Of a stretch of DNA of 64,000 bases, positions 42,567 through 52,569 are shown one piece after another; position 1 is the stretch's first letter, and the number at the start of each line of letters is the position of its first letter. A program made the translations under genes and the position numbers. The notes beneath the pieces were generated by a model. The model saw only the letters and a list, made by a program, of their open reading frames with translations, did no database searches and was not told where the DNA came from. Origin of the DNA: Lentisalinibacter sp037382365 (GTDB lineage: Bacteria > Pseudomonadota > Gammaproteobacteria > Steroidobacterales > Woeseiaceae); contig JARRPZ010000002.1 in NCBI GenBank assembly GCA_037382365.1, positions 26,505 through 90,504 of the forward strand, given 5' to 3'.

Positions 42567-43808
42567 ATGATCGAACCGCTGGAAGTCGGGATCGGACTCA
42601 GGTATCTGCGCGCTCGCCGGCGCACCCGGTTCGTCTCCTTCATCTCGCTCGCCTCGTCGATCGGCATCGCCGTCGGCGTCGCCGCGCTCATCGTCATCCT
42701 GTCGGTGATGAACGGTTTCGAGAACGAACTCCGGAGCCGGCTGTTGAGCATGACCGCGCACGCATCCGTCAGCGGTCCGGACGGCGTGCTCGCCGACTGG
42801 CAGCCGATACTGGAACGGGTGCGGACGCAGCCGGGCGTCGCCGCGGCTGCGCCCTACGTCGAATTCGAGGCGATGGTCCGCTCCCGAGCCGGGCTCCAGC
42901 CCGTCTTCGTCACCGGCATCGATCCGGCGCTGGAAGACGGGGTGTCGCTGGCTGCCAGTCGGATGGTCGCCGGCGATCTCGATCGACTCGCAGCGGGGAG
43001 CTACAACATCGTGCTCGGGCGCCTGCTCGCGATCAGCCTGGGCGTGCGGGTCGGCGACGAGGTCATGCTGTTGATCCCCCACGTGGAAGGCGGGGACGTC
43101 AGCCCCGAGTTGCGCCGTTTTCGCGTGGCCGGCCTGTTCGAGGCAGGGCTCCAGGATCACGATGCCGCGCTGGCACTCGTGGCGCTCCGGGATGCGGCCG
43201 ACATCCAGCGGCTCGGGGCGGCGGTCACCGGCGTGCGACTGAGAGCCGACGACGTGATGCGCGCACCGGAGATCGCCTCCTCGCTGCAGACCGGACTCGG
43301 CGGCGATTACTCCACGGACGACTGGGCACGGCAGAACGCCAGCTATTTCCGGGCCGTGCGACTCGAGAAGACGATGATGTCGCTGATCCTCTCGCTGATC
43401 ATCGCGGTCGCCGCGTTCAACATCGTCGCAAGCCTCGTGATGGTGGTGACGGACAAGGAGACCGATATCGCCATACTGCGAACGCTCGGCATGGGGCCCG
43501 GCGGTGTACTGCGGGTGTTCCTGACCCAGGGGCTGGTGATCGGCTGGCTGGGGGCGCTGGCAGGCGTGGCGCTCGGCACCCTGTTGGCCGTCAACGTGCC
43601 GACGATCGTCCCCGCACTGGAGCGATTGTTCGGTTTCCAGATCATGCCGGGCGACGTGTATTACGTGACCAAGATCCCCTCCGACCTGCAGGTCACCGAC
43701 GTCGTGGCCATCGCCCTCGCGGCCCTCGCGCTGACGGGTCTCGCCACCCTGTATCCGGCGCGCAGGGCGGCGCGTGTGCATCCGGCGAGAGCGCTCCGCT
43801 ATGACTAG
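42567..43808 (+). CDS. lolC: Lipoprotein-releasing ABC transporter permease (LolC/E-like)
   Basis: This 413-aa permease belongs to the inner-membrane complex that frees lipoproteins for transfer to LolA. It has one N-terminal span (about residues 26-48, FISLASSIGIAVGVAALIVILSV), a large periplasmic MacB_PCD domain and an FtsX domain with three spans in the C-terminal third. VVTDKETDIAILRTLGMGPGG is the coupling-helix region that touches LolD. The two permeases overlap by 8 nt. Which of the two is LolC and which LolE cannot be told by eye. Confidence 0.93.
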   Translation: MIEPLEVGIGLRYLRARRRTRFVSFISLASSIGIAVGVAALIVILSVMNGFENELRSRLLSMTAHASVSGPDGVLADWQPILERVRTQPGVAAAAPYVEFEAMVRSRAGLQPVFVTGIDPALEDGVSLAASRMVAGDLDRLAAGSYNIVLGRLLAISLGVRVGDEVMLLIPHVEGGDVSPELRRFRVAGLFEAGLQDHDAALALVALRDAADIQRLGAAVTGVRLRADDVMRAPEIASSLQTGLGGDYSTDDWARQNASYFRAVRLEKTMMSLILSLIIAVAAFNIVASLVMVVTDKETDIAILRTLGMGPGGVLRVFLTQGLVIGWLGALAGVALGTLLAVNVPTIVPALERLFGFQIMPGDVYYVTKIPSDLQVTDVVAIALAALALTGLATLYPARRAARVHPARALRYD

Positions 43809-45060
43809 TCTGTCGAGTCGCTTCTGGGAGTGGCTGGTCGGCACCCGCTACGTGCGTTCGCGTCAGCGCAACGGCTTCGTCTCCTTCATCTCCGTGATCT
43901 CCATGGCCGGTATCGCGGTCGGTGTGATGGTGCTGATCGTCGTGCTATCGGTCGTGAACGGCTTCGAACGCGAATTGCAGGAACGGATCCTCGCCATGTC
44001 GGCCGAGGCGACAATCGAGGGCAGTGGCGGCGGCCTGTCGGATTGGCGTGCACTGATGGCAGGTGCCGCCGCCGATCCCCGCGTGCGTGCCGTCGCCCCC
44101 TTCATCGAGGGGCAGGGACTGGCGGCGGGCGAGGATTCGATGAGCGGCGTCAGCATACGGGGTGTCGATCCGGCCCGGGAGGTCCTGGTATCCGGCGTCG
44201 ACACGCTGATGCGGGCGGGTTCTCTGGAGGATCTCCGGCCCGGCTCCTATCGGGTGATACTGGGAGTCGACCTGGCGGATGCGCTGCGCGTCGAGCCCGG
44301 TGACCGGATCCTGGTGATGCTTGCCGAAGGTGTCGTGACGCCCGCGGGCATCATCCCCCGTATGCGTCGATTCACCGTTGCCGGCACATTCCGCGCCGGC
44401 ATGTACGAGTTCGACCGACGCCAGGTCTTCATGCATATCGAGGATGCGGCCCACCTGTTCCGCCTGGGCGACGACGTGAGCGGGATAAGGCTCGCGGTCG
44501 GCGATTTGTTCGGGGCGCCCGCAATCGTCCGCGACATCGCGCGCTCCCTCGGTGGCGGCGTCCTGGTCAGCGACTGGACGCGTCGACATTCGGGCTTCTT
44601 CCGTTCGATACAGATCACGAAATCGATCCTGTTCGTGATCCTGTTGCTCGTCGTCGCGGTGGCCGCATTCAACATCGTCTCGACCCTCGTGATGGTCGTG
44701 AAGGACAAGCAGCGGGATATCGCGATCCTGCGTACCGTCGGTGCGTCGCCCCGGGGTATCCTCTCCGTATTCGTCATCCAGGGAGCCATCATCGGCGTGA
44801 TCGGCACCCTGCTGGGACTGGTCCTCGGCGCATTGCTGACGCTGAATCTGGAGGCGCTGGTCGGTTTTGCGGAGCAGACGTTCGGCTTCAAGTTCCTGGC
44901 GGCCGACGTCTACTTCATCAGCGATCTCCCGGCGGAGCTGCGACCGGGCGACGCCGTGCTGATCTGCGGCGTCGCGCTGGCGCTGTCGCTGCTGTCCACG
45001 CTGTATCCGGCATGGCGGGGAGCGCGCACGGATCCGGCGGATGCGCTCAGATTCGACTGA
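43801..45060 (+). CDS. lolE: Lipoprotein-releasing ABC transporter permease (LolE/C-like)
   Basis: This second Lol permease of 419 aa is a clear paralogue of the gene before it, with the same order of N-terminal span, periplasmic domain and FtsX domain and the matching coupling region VVKDKQRDIAILRTVGASPRG. The ATG at 43801 lies inside the previous gene's end. Two adjacent permease genes followed by the ATPase is a rearranged order compared with E. coli lolC-lolD-lolE. Confidence 0.93.
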   Translation: MTSLSSRFWEWLVGTRYVRSRQRNGFVSFISVISMAGIAVGVMVLIVVLSVVNGFERELQERILAMSAEATIEGSGGGLSDWRALMAGAAADPRVRAVAPFIEGQGLAAGEDSMSGVSIRGVDPAREVLVSGVDTLMRAGSLEDLRPGSYRVILGVDLADALRVEPGDRILVMLAEGVVTPAGIIPRMRRFTVAGTFRAGMYEFDRRQVFMHIEDAAHLFRLGDDVSGIRLAVGDLFGAPAIVRDIARSLGGGVLVSDWTRRHSGFFRSIQITKSILFVILLLVVAVAAFNIVSTLVMVVKDKQRDIAILRTVGASPRGILSVFVIQGAIIGVIGTLLGLVLGALLTLNLEALVGFAEQTFGFKFLAADVYFISDLPAELRPGDAVLICGVALALSLLSTLYPAWRGARTDPADALRFD

Positions 45061-45160
45061 GGACGGTAATCTGCGACAGCCATCCGATTTTCTCCGCGAC
45101 GGACCGGGAATCGAAGAGGGCAGCGCGCGCGCAGGACAGGGACAATGACACGGGTAGGGA

Positions 45161-45856
45161 ATGGTGACGACGACTGAAGCAGTGCCGGTGATCGAGTGCC
45201 GCGGTCTCGAGCGACGTTTCCGGGAAGCCGGTGGCGAACTCGTCGTCCTGCGCGACGTGGACCTCAGCGTCATGCCGGCGGAACGCGTTGCCATCGTGGG
45301 AGCGTCGGGATCGGGCAAAACGACGCTGCTGCAGCTGCTCGGCGGTCTGGATGCGCCGAGCGCCGGGGAGATCAGCATCTGCGGGAGGGCCATGCACGGT
45401 CTGAACGATGCGGAACGCGGACGGCTCAGGAACGAAGCGATCGGTTTCGTCTATCAGTTCCATCACCTGTTGCCGGAGTTTACTGCGGAGGAGAATGTGG
45501 CGATGCCGCTCCTGATACGGCGGATGCCGAAGGCCGAGGCCATGGGGGAAGCCGCCGCGCTGCTGGCGCGGGTCGGACTGGCCGAGCGGACCCATCACAA
45601 ACCCGGCGAGCTTTCCGGTGGTGAGCGCCAGCGGGCGGCGGTCGCGAGGGCGCTGATCACCCGACCCCGGGTCGTTCTCGCCGACGAACCGACCGGCAAT
45701 CTGGACGGGCAGACCGGAGAGCGCGTGCTGGATCTCATGCTCGAGTTGAACCGGGAATACGGGACCAGCCTGGTGATCGTGACTCACGACCCGGCAATCG
45801 CGGGCCGGATGGACCGCCAGCTCGAACTCTCGGACGGCCGTCTAGTCCCGGGCTGA
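45161..45856 (+). CDS. lolD: Lipoprotein-releasing ABC transporter ATPase
   Basis: LolD is the 231-aa ATPase of the lipoprotein exporter. Walker A is GASGSGKTT, the Q-loop is FVYQFHHLLPEF, the signature LSGGERQR and Walker B VVLADEPTGNLD. The H-loop is VTHD. The gap of 100 nt after the second permease holds no clear element. The gene converges on the DUF2062 gene with a 15-nt overlap of coding ends. Confidence 0.96.
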   Translation: MVTTTEAVPVIECRGLERRFREAGGELVVLRDVDLSVMPAERVAIVGASGSGKTTLLQLLGGLDAPSAGEISICGRAMHGLNDAERGRLRNEAIGFVYQFHHLLPEFTAEENVAMPLLIRRMPKAEAMGEAAALLARVGLAERTHHKPGELSGGERQRAAVARALITRPRVVLADEPTGNLDGQTGERVLDLMLELNREYGTSLVIVTHDPAIAGRMDRQLELSDGRLVPG

Positions 45857-46372
45857 CTCCCGACGGGCGCGCTGCCGGCGCCGCGCCCGCACGTATCCGC
45901 TCACGGTCAGGCGCCAGATGACATCCAGCGTCACGTAGCCGATGGCGGCCATGGCGCTGCCGAGAATGAAACAGCCCAGCAGGAAGGGCTGCCAGATGCC
46001 GATCATTTCGGACACCGATTCCGCCGGTACGTCGACCGGTACGCTGACTCGCAGCTCGAGGATGGCGGCACCGACCCGATAGGCCGCGTAATAGAACGGT
46101 CCCATGGTCAGCGGATTGGTGATCAGGGTAGCGAGGACGGCGACAGGGATGTTGATCCGCAACGCGAGGGCAACCAATGCCGCGATGATGCTGTGCCCCG
46201 GCACCGGTATCCAGGCGCAGAACAGACCGACGGCGACGGCGGGAACGACGCTGCGCCGGCGCGTGCTCCAGATCCGCGGTTGGTGCAGGAGCCGCTCGAA
46301 AGGACGCATGTACCACTGCCTCGCTAGAGCGTGGCGGTCGAATTTCAGCCGTTCGAAGAATCGTCTCGGCAT
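45842..46372 (-). CDS. DUF2062 membrane protein
   Basis: This 176-aa protein has the DUF2062 pattern: basic N-terminus MPRRFFERLKF, then AVGLFCAWIPVPGH and the invariant LITNPLTMGPFYY, and three or so membrane spans (about residues 45-65, 70-100 and 135-160). Members are small inner-membrane proteins of unknown function, often beside lolCDE and comEC as here. The start at 46372 has a good GGGAG; the frame opens at 46420. Confidence 0.85.
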   Translation of the reverse strand: MPRRFFERLKFDRHALARQWYMRPFERLLHQPRIWSTRRRSVVPAVAVGLFCAWIPVPGHSIIAALVALALRINIPVAVLATLITNPLTMGPFYYAAYRVGAAILELRVSVPVDVPAESVSEMIGIWQPFLLGCFILGSAMAAIGYVTLDVIWRLTVSGYVRARRRQRARRESARD

Positions 46373-46438
46373 GCTCCCTGCAGGGGTCGTGGCTGCGGCG
46401 GGCTCATAGTAGCGGATCATCGCCCGGTATTCCGACGG

Positions 46439-48733
46439 ATGATGTCTGCGGCTGCGGCGCTACTGGCGGGCATGCTGATCGCCTCGATGGCGCCGGGGCT
46501 TCCGCCGACCGGTTGCCTGTACGCCGCACTGGGCGTCGGCCTCCTGTGCGCGGCCCACCGCCGGCTGCGGCTGCCCTCGTTCGCAGTGGTCGGTGCCGCC
46601 TGGTTCTCGCTCCATGCGGGCTGGGCCTTGTCGGACCGCCTGCCAGCCGACGCGGACCGTTCCGAGGTCCGGACGGAATTCGTCGTCGAGGACTTCCCCC
46701 GGCGGCGGGGGCGGGCGGTGACGTTCATCGCGAGGACGACGGTGCCCTCGCTGCCGGATCGCGTACGGCTGAACTGGTATGAGGCCGGTGTCATGCCGCG
46801 TATCGGCGAGCGCTGGGAACTCGGCGTGGTGCTCCGATCTCCCCGGGGCCTGGTGAATCCGGGCGGCTTCGATTACGAACGCTGGCTGTTCACGAATGGC
46901 ATCGGCGCGACGGGTTACGTGCGGGGGCAGGGGAGGCGCCTCGCGACACCCGGCCCGGCCGATCTCGCCTGGTGGCGACAACGCATGGCCCGGGGGATCG
47001 AGGCTGCGCTGCCGCCCGATCGCGGTCGTGCGGTGATGATCGCACTCGCCACCGGCAGCCGGCACGCGATGGATGCGGCATCCGGGGAACTCTTCCGCAT
47101 CACGGGCACTTCGCATCTCATGGCCATCTCCGGATTACATGTCGGCCTGGTGGCGGGCCTGGTGTTCTTGGTGAGCGGTCGCCTTGCAGGCGCCGTAACG
47201 GGTGTGTCCGCCGGGCGGGACGTGGCCGCCGCTCTCGCCTTGCTGGCCGCTTTCGGTTACGGACTGCTGGCCGGCTTCGGCACGCCGGTCCGGCGTGCGT
47301 TGCTCATGCTCGCCACGCTCACCCTGGCAGGACGGTGGCGGCGCCCGGCAGAACCGTGGTCCGGCCTGTCGCTCGCGCTCATCGTCGTGCTCGTCGTTCA
47401 GCCGCTCGACTGTCTCACACCGGGCTTCGCCCTGTCGTTCGGAGCCGTCGCCGCGATACTCGCCATCCTCGGCGCAGACCGGGCAGCCGCCCACGGCCGC
47501 CAGAGCCCTCTGCGGCGGCTGGTGAGCCTGCAGGTGCGGCTGTCGTTCCTGTTGATGCCGCTGACGCTGATCCAGTTCGATCGTATCGCCTGGGCGGCGG
47601 TGCCGGCGAATCTCCTGGCGATCCCCGTATTCGGATTCTTCGTCGTACCGGTCACGCTGCTGGGCGGCTTGCTCGGACTGGTGCTGGAGACGCCGGCGCG
47701 CTGGCTGTTGCGGATCGCTCACGGCGGACTCGCCGTATTGCTGGACATCCTGGGCGGCCTCGCCGCGTTGCCCGGCGCCGCTTTCGACCCTCCGGGCCGG
47801 GGTGCAATGGTCGCCAGCCTGCTCGCTCTGGCCGCGCTGACGGTACTGCTCCCCCGAATGCTCCCGGGACGCTGGCTGCCTGCGTGGCTGGCGCTCGGTC
47901 TCGTGCTCTGGCGGCCCGCGACGCTGCCGCCCGGATGTGTGAGAGCAGACGTACTCGACGTCGGGCAGGGCCTTTCCGTGCTGCTCCGGACGCGACGCCA
48001 CGCGCTGCTGTATGACGCGGGGCCGGCGTACGGCAGTGGTTCGGATGCCGGCGAGCGTGTCGTTGTGCCCTCCCTGCGAGCACTGGGGGTACGGCGCGTC
48101 GATGCCATGTTGATCAGCCACGCGGATGCGGATCATGCGGGCGGTGCGGCAAGCGTGATGCGCGGGGTACCGGTGGATCGGGTCCTGAGTGGCGAGGCGG
48201 GGGAACTGGCGGCGCTCGGTGCGAGGGCCTGTCGTCGTGGCATGGGCTGGGTCTGGGACGGCGTGCACTTCGCAGTGGTGTGGCCCGATGGCGCGGGCGG
48301 CAAGGGGAACGACGCTTCCTGCGTCCTCACCGTCAGGACGGGTCAGGCGGGCATGCTGCTCCCGGGCGACATCGAGATCGGCAGCGAACGCCGGCTGCTG
48401 GAAACGGGTGCACTCGGTCCGATGGACGTGGTGGTCATGCCGCACCACGGCAGTGCGACGTCGTCCAGCGAGTCCTTCACGGCGACGCTCCGTCCGGATC
48501 TCGCGATCGCCGCGGCCGGCTGGCGCAATCGCTGGGGGTTCCCGCGGTCCGCCGTGGTCGAGCGGTGGCGTGCGAGCGGCGCCCGTGTCCTCAGCACGGG
48601 ACAGGCGGGTGCGATCGCGCTGACGCTGTGCGAGGATGGCGAGGCGCCCCGGGTGATCGCGCTGCGCGCGGCTCGACGCCGCATCTGGTCTGCCGGACCA
48701 GCGGCGAGCGCGTCTGGTGTGCACCCGTTCTAA
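46439..48733 (+). CDS. comEC: DNA internalization protein ComEC/Rec2
   Basis: ComEC forms the inner-membrane channel for single-stranded DNA uptake in transformation. The 764-aa protein has an N-terminal DUF4131 region, the multi-span Competence domain (about residues 190-470, with ITGTSHLMAISGLHVGLVAG) and a C-terminal metallo-beta-lactamase domain starting at DVLDVGQGLSVLL with the metal motif SHADADHAGG and HHGSATSSS. All domains are complete. It starts at paired ATG codons 46439/46442. No pilin or other competence gene is in this window. Confidence 0.93.
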   Translation: MMSAAAALLAGMLIASMAPGLPPTGCLYAALGVGLLCAAHRRLRLPSFAVVGAAWFSLHAGWALSDRLPADADRSEVRTEFVVEDFPRRRGRAVTFIARTTVPSLPDRVRLNWYEAGVMPRIGERWELGVVLRSPRGLVNPGGFDYERWLFTNGIGATGYVRGQGRRLATPGPADLAWWRQRMARGIEAALPPDRGRAVMIALATGSRHAMDAASGELFRITGTSHLMAISGLHVGLVAGLVFLVSGRLAGAVTGVSAGRDVAAALALLAAFGYGLLAGFGTPVRRALLMLATLTLAGRWRRPAEPWSGLSLALIVVLVVQPLDCLTPGFALSFGAVAAILAILGADRAAAHGRQSPLRRLVSLQVRLSFLLMPLTLIQFDRIAWAAVPANLLAIPVFGFFVVPVTLLGGLLGLVLETPARWLLRIAHGGLAVLLDILGGLAALPGAAFDPPGRGAMVASLLALAALTVLLPRMLPGRWLPAWLALGLVLWRPATLPPGCVRADVLDVGQGLSVLLRTRRHALLYDAGPAYGSGSDAGERVVVPSLRALGVRRVDAMLISHADADHAGGAASVMRGVPVDRVLSGEAGELAALGARACRRGMGWVWDGVHFAVVWPDGAGGKGNDASCVLTVRTGQAGMLLPGDIEIGSERRLLETGALGPMDVVVMPHHGSATSSSESFTATLRPDLAIAAAGWRNRWGFPRSAVVERWRASGARVLSTGQAGAIALTLCEDGEAPRVIALRAARRRIWSAGPAASASGVHPF

Positions 48734-48769
48734 ACGGTATATTTTTGTTTTCTCGCGCAGCTTGGGACT

Positions 48770-49396
48770 ATGGTCGAAATCGTCAAAGCCGGCGGCTGGC
48801 TCATGCTGCCGATCATTCTGTGCGCGATCATTGCGATGGGGATCGTACTCGAGAGATTCTGGTCGTTGCAGCAGGACAAGGTCGTGCCGCAGGACCTGAC
48901 GGCGCGCGTCTGGGGATGGATACGACAGAACGAACTCACGCAGTCCCACATCCAGTCGCTGCAGCAGGGCTCGCCACTCGGAGAGATACTCGCCGCCGGT
49001 CTGGTGAATCGGGATCGGGAGCGGGTCGTGATGAAGGAGAGCATCGAGGACACGGGCCGCCACGTGGTGCATGAACTCGAGCGCTATCTCGACACCCTGG
49101 GCACTATCGCAGCGGTCTCTCCGCTGCTCGGCCTGCTCGGCACCGTGCTCGGCATGGTGGAAGTCTTCACGGCAATCACGACGGAGGGCGTGGGCGACCC
49201 CGGCGCGCTGGCGGGCGGCATCTCGGAGGCGCTGATCACGACGGCGGCCGGCCTGACGGTAGCGATTCCGTCACTCATCGGCTATCGCTATTTCCGCAGC
49301 CGGGTCGACGAGCTGGTCGTGAGGATGGAGAAGGAAGCTCTGAAGATCGTGGAAGCCGTGCAGCGGCGACGCGACTCTGGCGCCAGGAACGCATGA
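48770..49396 (+). CDS. exbB: ExbB/TolQ-type proton channel protein
   Basis: This 208-aa MotA/TolQ/ExbB family protein has three spans: about residues 10-28, 112-135 and 155-172. The conserved segment SPLLGLLGTVLGMVEVF and ALITTAAGLTVAIPSLI form the pore helices. It overlaps exbD by 4 nt. Position before msbA-lpxK is a common arrangement for this subgroup, often annotated ExbB without a TonB partner nearby. Its energized target is unknown. An AT-rich stretch (48741-48757) precedes it. Confidence 0.9.
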   Translation: MVEIVKAGGWLMLPIILCAIIAMGIVLERFWSLQQDKVVPQDLTARVWGWIRQNELTQSHIQSLQQGSPLGEILAAGLVNRDRERVVMKESIEDTGRHVVHELERYLDTLGTIAAVSPLLGLLGTVLGMVEVFTAITTEGVGDPGALAGGISEALITTAAGLTVAIPSLIGYRYFRSRVDELVVRMEKEALKIVEAVQRRRDSGARNA

Positions 49397-49812
49397 ATCT
49401 CCGGACCCGGTCGCGGGAGGAACCCCACGTCGATCTCACGTCGCTCATCGACGTCGTATTCCTGCTGCTCATCTTCTTCATGGTCTCGACCAGCTTCGTC
49501 AAGGAATCGCAGCTGACGATCCGCTTGCCCGAGGCGACGACCGAGCCCGTCGCCGCGACGGAGGCTGACCGGCTCGAGATCGCCATCACGGAGACCGGCA
49601 CGTTTTTCGTCAACGGGCGGGAACTGGTCAATAACAGTCCGGTGACCCTGCGGCGTGCATTGCAGGAGGTCTCCGGCGGCCGCACCGATCTGCCGGTCAC
49701 GATCGTGGCGGACGCGGATGCCCGGCACCAGTCGGTCGTGACCGCGATGGACGTGGCCGGACGTCTGGGCTTCGTGAGGATCAACGTCGCCACGGTCTCG
49801 GGCGCCGACTGA
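49393..49812 (+). CDS. exbD: ExbD/TolR-type proton channel protein
   Basis: This 139-aa protein has the ExbD/TolR plan: a cytoplasmic N-terminus with HVDLTSLIDVVFLLLIFFMVSTSF, whose membrane Asp is the proton carrier, then a periplasmic domain ending in ADARHQSVVTAMDVAGRLGF. Together with ExbB it forms a proton-driven motor. It lies 13 nt before msbA. Confidence 0.93.
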   Translation: MNLRTRSREEPHVDLTSLIDVVFLLLIFFMVSTSFVKESQLTIRLPEATTEPVAATEADRLEIAITETGTFFVNGRELVNNSPVTLRRALQEVSGGRTDLPVTIVADADARHQSVVTAMDVAGRLGFVRINVATVSGAD

Positions 49813-49825
49813 CGGGAGTACGGTA

Positions 49826-51586
49826 ATGGCAGTCGTCTCCGTCGATTCCCGCGGACTTTCGGTCTATCGTCGCCTCCTCGGTTACACCACCGAATACCGC
49901 GTCGTTCTCATACTCGCCGGCGTCGCCATGGCGGTCTCGGCTCTCGTCGAAGCGGGCATCGCGATGCTGATGGAGCCGCTCATGGACGAGACGCTGCTGG
50001 CACGCAACGAGCGTGTGGCGAGCTGGATGCCGATCGCCTTCATCGCGGCCTTCGCGCTGCGTGGTATCGCGGGCTTCGGTTCGGAGTACGGGCTCGGCTG
50101 GATAGGCCGCCAGATCATCACGAGACTGCGCAGCGAAACGTTCGACAAGTACCTCGTGTTGCCGTCGTCGTTCTTCGACAGCCGCTCTTCCGGACCGCTG
50201 CTCTCGAAGATGACCTACAACATCGAGATGGTGGCTGAATCCGCCACGAATGTGGTGACGGTGCTGATCCGGGATACGATCAAGATCGTGTCATTGCTGG
50301 CGGTGATGATCTACCAGAGCCTCATGCTCACCGCTTTCGTCGCCCTGGTGGTGCCATTGATCGCCATACTGATCGGCTTCCTCAGCAAGACCTTCCGCCG
50401 CTATTCCCAGCGCATTCAGAATTCCGTCGGCGACGTCACACAGGTGACCGAAGAGGCCGTGCAGGGGCATCGGGTGGTGAAGGTGTTCAACGGGCAGGAC
50501 TACGAACGGCGTCGTTTCGGCGCAGCCAACGAGAATAACCGGCGCCTGAACATGAAACTCGTCGCTGCGAAGGCAGGCGGTATCGCGGTTACCCAGATGC
50601 TCTTCGCCGTCGGTGTGGCCGGCGTGGTCTACGTCGCCGGCCGGCAGTCCCTGCGAGGCGAACTCACGCCCGGCACCTTCACGGCGTTCATGACGGCCAT
50701 GGTCTTCCTGCTCGATCCCCTGCGGCGGCTGACCAACATGAATGCACCGCTGCAGCGGGGTATCGCCGCCGCCGACAGTGTCTTCGAAGTGCTCGACAGG
50801 GAGGCCGAGCGGGACACCGGTACCTACACCGCCAAGCGCGTGGAAGGGCGCGTGGAGTATCGCGACGTCAGCTTCGCCTATGCGGAGGAGAAAGGCATCG
50901 TCCTGCGCGATGTGAATCTCTCCGTCGAGCCCGGCCGAACCGTGGCCATCGTGGGTCGCTCGGGCAGCGGCAAGTCCACGCTGGTGAGTCTGTTGCCGCG
51001 TTTCTATGAACCCGACGCCGGGCAGATACTCCTCGATGGCCGATCGGTAGAGGATTACACGCTGGCGAGTCTGCGGGAGCAGATCAGCCTCGTCAGTCAG
51101 GACGTGGTGCTTTTCAACGATACGATCGCCAACAATCTCGCCTACGGTTACGCCGGCACGGTCAGCCGCGAGAAGCTGGAGGAGGCGGCTGCGCACGCCT
51201 ACGTCACGGAGTTCGTGCGCGATCTGCCCGACGGCATGGAAACGATCGTGGGCGATCGGGGCGTGCTGCTGTCCGGCGGGCAGCGTCAGCGGATCGCGAT
51301 TGCCCGGGCCCTTCTCAAGAACGCGCCGGTGCTGATCCTGGACGAGGCGACGTCGGCGCTGGACACGGAATCAGAGCGACGCATCCAGCATGCATTGAGC
51401 GATCTGATGGAGGACCGCACGACGCTCGTGATCGCGCACCGGCTGTCGACAATCGAGAATGCGGACCTCATCGTCGTCATGGAGTCCGGTCGTGTGATCG
51501 AGACGGGTACCCATGCCGAACTCCTTGCGCGCGAGGGTGCCTACGCGATGTTGCATCGCATGCAATTCAGCGAGACCGCGACCTGA
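49826..51586 (+). CDS. msbA: Lipid A export ATP-binding/permease protein
   Basis: MsbA flips core-lipid A across the inner membrane. The 586-aa half-transporter has an N-terminal six-span domain (residues 1-320) and an ATPase domain with Walker A VGRSGSGKST, the signature LSGGQRQR and Walker B PVLILDEATSALD. The neighbours ExbB/ExbD upstream and lpxK 2 nt downstream are typical for msbA. Confidence 0.96.
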   Translation: MAVVSVDSRGLSVYRRLLGYTTEYRVVLILAGVAMAVSALVEAGIAMLMEPLMDETLLARNERVASWMPIAFIAAFALRGIAGFGSEYGLGWIGRQIITRLRSETFDKYLVLPSSFFDSRSSGPLLSKMTYNIEMVAESATNVVTVLIRDTIKIVSLLAVMIYQSLMLTAFVALVVPLIAILIGFLSKTFRRYSQRIQNSVGDVTQVTEEAVQGHRVVKVFNGQDYERRRFGAANENNRRLNMKLVAAKAGGIAVTQMLFAVGVAGVVYVAGRQSLRGELTPGTFTAFMTAMVFLLDPLRRLTNMNAPLQRGIAAADSVFEVLDREAERDTGTYTAKRVEGRVEYRDVSFAYAEEKGIVLRDVNLSVEPGRTVAIVGRSGSGKSTLVSLLPRFYEPDAGQILLDGRSVEDYTLASLREQISLVSQDVVLFNDTIANNLAYGYAGTVSREKLEEAAAHAYVTEFVRDLPDGMETIVGDRGVLLSGGQRQRIAIARALLKNAPVLILDEATSALDTESERRIQHALSDLMEDRTTLVIAHRLSTIENADLIVVMESGRVIETGTHAELLAREGAYAMLHRMQFSETAT

Positions 51587-51588
51587 GG

Positions 51589-52569
51589 ATGCGACAGCGC
51601 CTGGAGCAGATCTGGTACGGGAAGGGCGCCGGCGGCCGGCTTCTGCGACCCGTGGGCGCACTGTACGCCGGTATCGCCACGCTGCGTCGTCGTCTGTACC
51701 AGACCGGCGTGCTCCGTTCCCACGGGGTCGGTGTTCCGGTGGTCGTCGTGGGCAATATCAACGTCGGGGGCACAGGCAAGACCCCACTCACACTCTGGCT
51801 GGCGAGGCGCCTGGCCGAGCGGGGTCGACGTCCCGGCATCGTCAGCCGGGGCTACGGGGGCCAGCCCGGGCCCGTGCCGCTACGGGTCGAGGAGGACGCC
51901 GATCCGTCGCGTGTGGGCGACGAGGCGCTGCTTTTCGCACGCCATGCCGGTTGTCCCGTGTTCGTCCATCCGGACCGGGTTGCCGCTGCGCGTGCCGCGG
52001 TGGAAGCGGGCGCCGACGTCATCCTCTCCGATGACGGCCTCCAGCATTACCGGTTTGCACGGGATTTCGAGATCGCTGTCGTGGATATGGAACGCGGGCT
52101 GGGGAACGGACGCTGTCTTCCGGCCGGACCCCTGCGGGAACCTCCCTCGCGTCTGGAGACCGTCGACCAGATCTTCAGTCAGGGGCTGAGCGGTGTCGAT
52201 CAGGCGATCGGCTTCACGCTGCAGCCTGCGGCGGCCGTGAATCTGGCTGACGGCACGCGGCGCGAACTCGCGGATTTCGCGGGACAGGCGGTGTACGGTA
52301 TCGCGGGCATCGGCAATCCGGCACGATTCTTCCGGACTCTCCGCGAGGCCGGGATCAAGGTGATCGAGCATCCACTGGCCGATCACGCCGAACCGTCGCC
52401 GCAGGAATTGAATCCGCCCGACACCTTACCGGTATTCATGACCGAGAAGGACGCCGTGAAATGCCGGACGCGGGCGGGACGCCGGCACTGGTATGTACCA
52501 GTGAGCGTGGAGATGGACGAGGCGGCCGCCGCGGCATTCCTGGAGCGACTCGATGAACACCTGCACTGA
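51589..52569 (+). CDS. lpxK: Tetraacyldisaccharide 4'-kinase
   Basis: LpxK phosphorylates the 4' position of the lipid A disaccharide. The 326-aa protein has the P-loop VGNINVGGTGKTPLTLWL (about residues 50-67) and SDDGLQHYRFARDFEI in the second half of the catalytic core. An N-terminal membrane-associating helix precedes these. It overlaps kdsB by 17 nt. The Trm112-like gene often found between lpxK and kdsB is missing. Confidence 0.95.
   Translation: MRQRLEQIWYGKGAGGRLLRPVGALYAGIATLRRRLYQTGVLRSHGVGVPVVVVGNINVGGTGKTPLTLWLARRLAERGRRPGIVSRGYGGQPGPVPLRVEEDADPSRVGDEALLFARHAGCPVFVHPDRVAAARAAVEAGADVILSDDGLQHYRFARDFEIAVVDMERGLGNGRCLPAGPLREPPSRLETVDQIFSQGLSGVDQAIGFTLQPAAAVNLADGTRRELADFAGQAVYGIAGIGNPARFFRTLREAGIKVIEHPLADHAEPSPQELNPPDTLPVFMTEKDAVKCRTRAGRRHWYVPVSVEMDEAAAAAFLERLDEHLH

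Noticed and set aside
41765..43804. 679-codon plus-strand frame over sfsA and lolC
   Set aside because: Same strand but other frame as two clear genes; the product is Arg/Gly-rich without recognisable domains.
47135..49072. 645-codon minus-strand frame across comEC and exbB
   Set aside because: Antisense to complete comEC; low-complexity Gln/Arg/His product without motifs.
49393..49812. ExbB/ExbD considered as TolQ/TolR
   Set aside because: No tolA, tolB or pal nearby, and the position before msbA is typical of the ExbBD-like group; the exact subgroup stays open.
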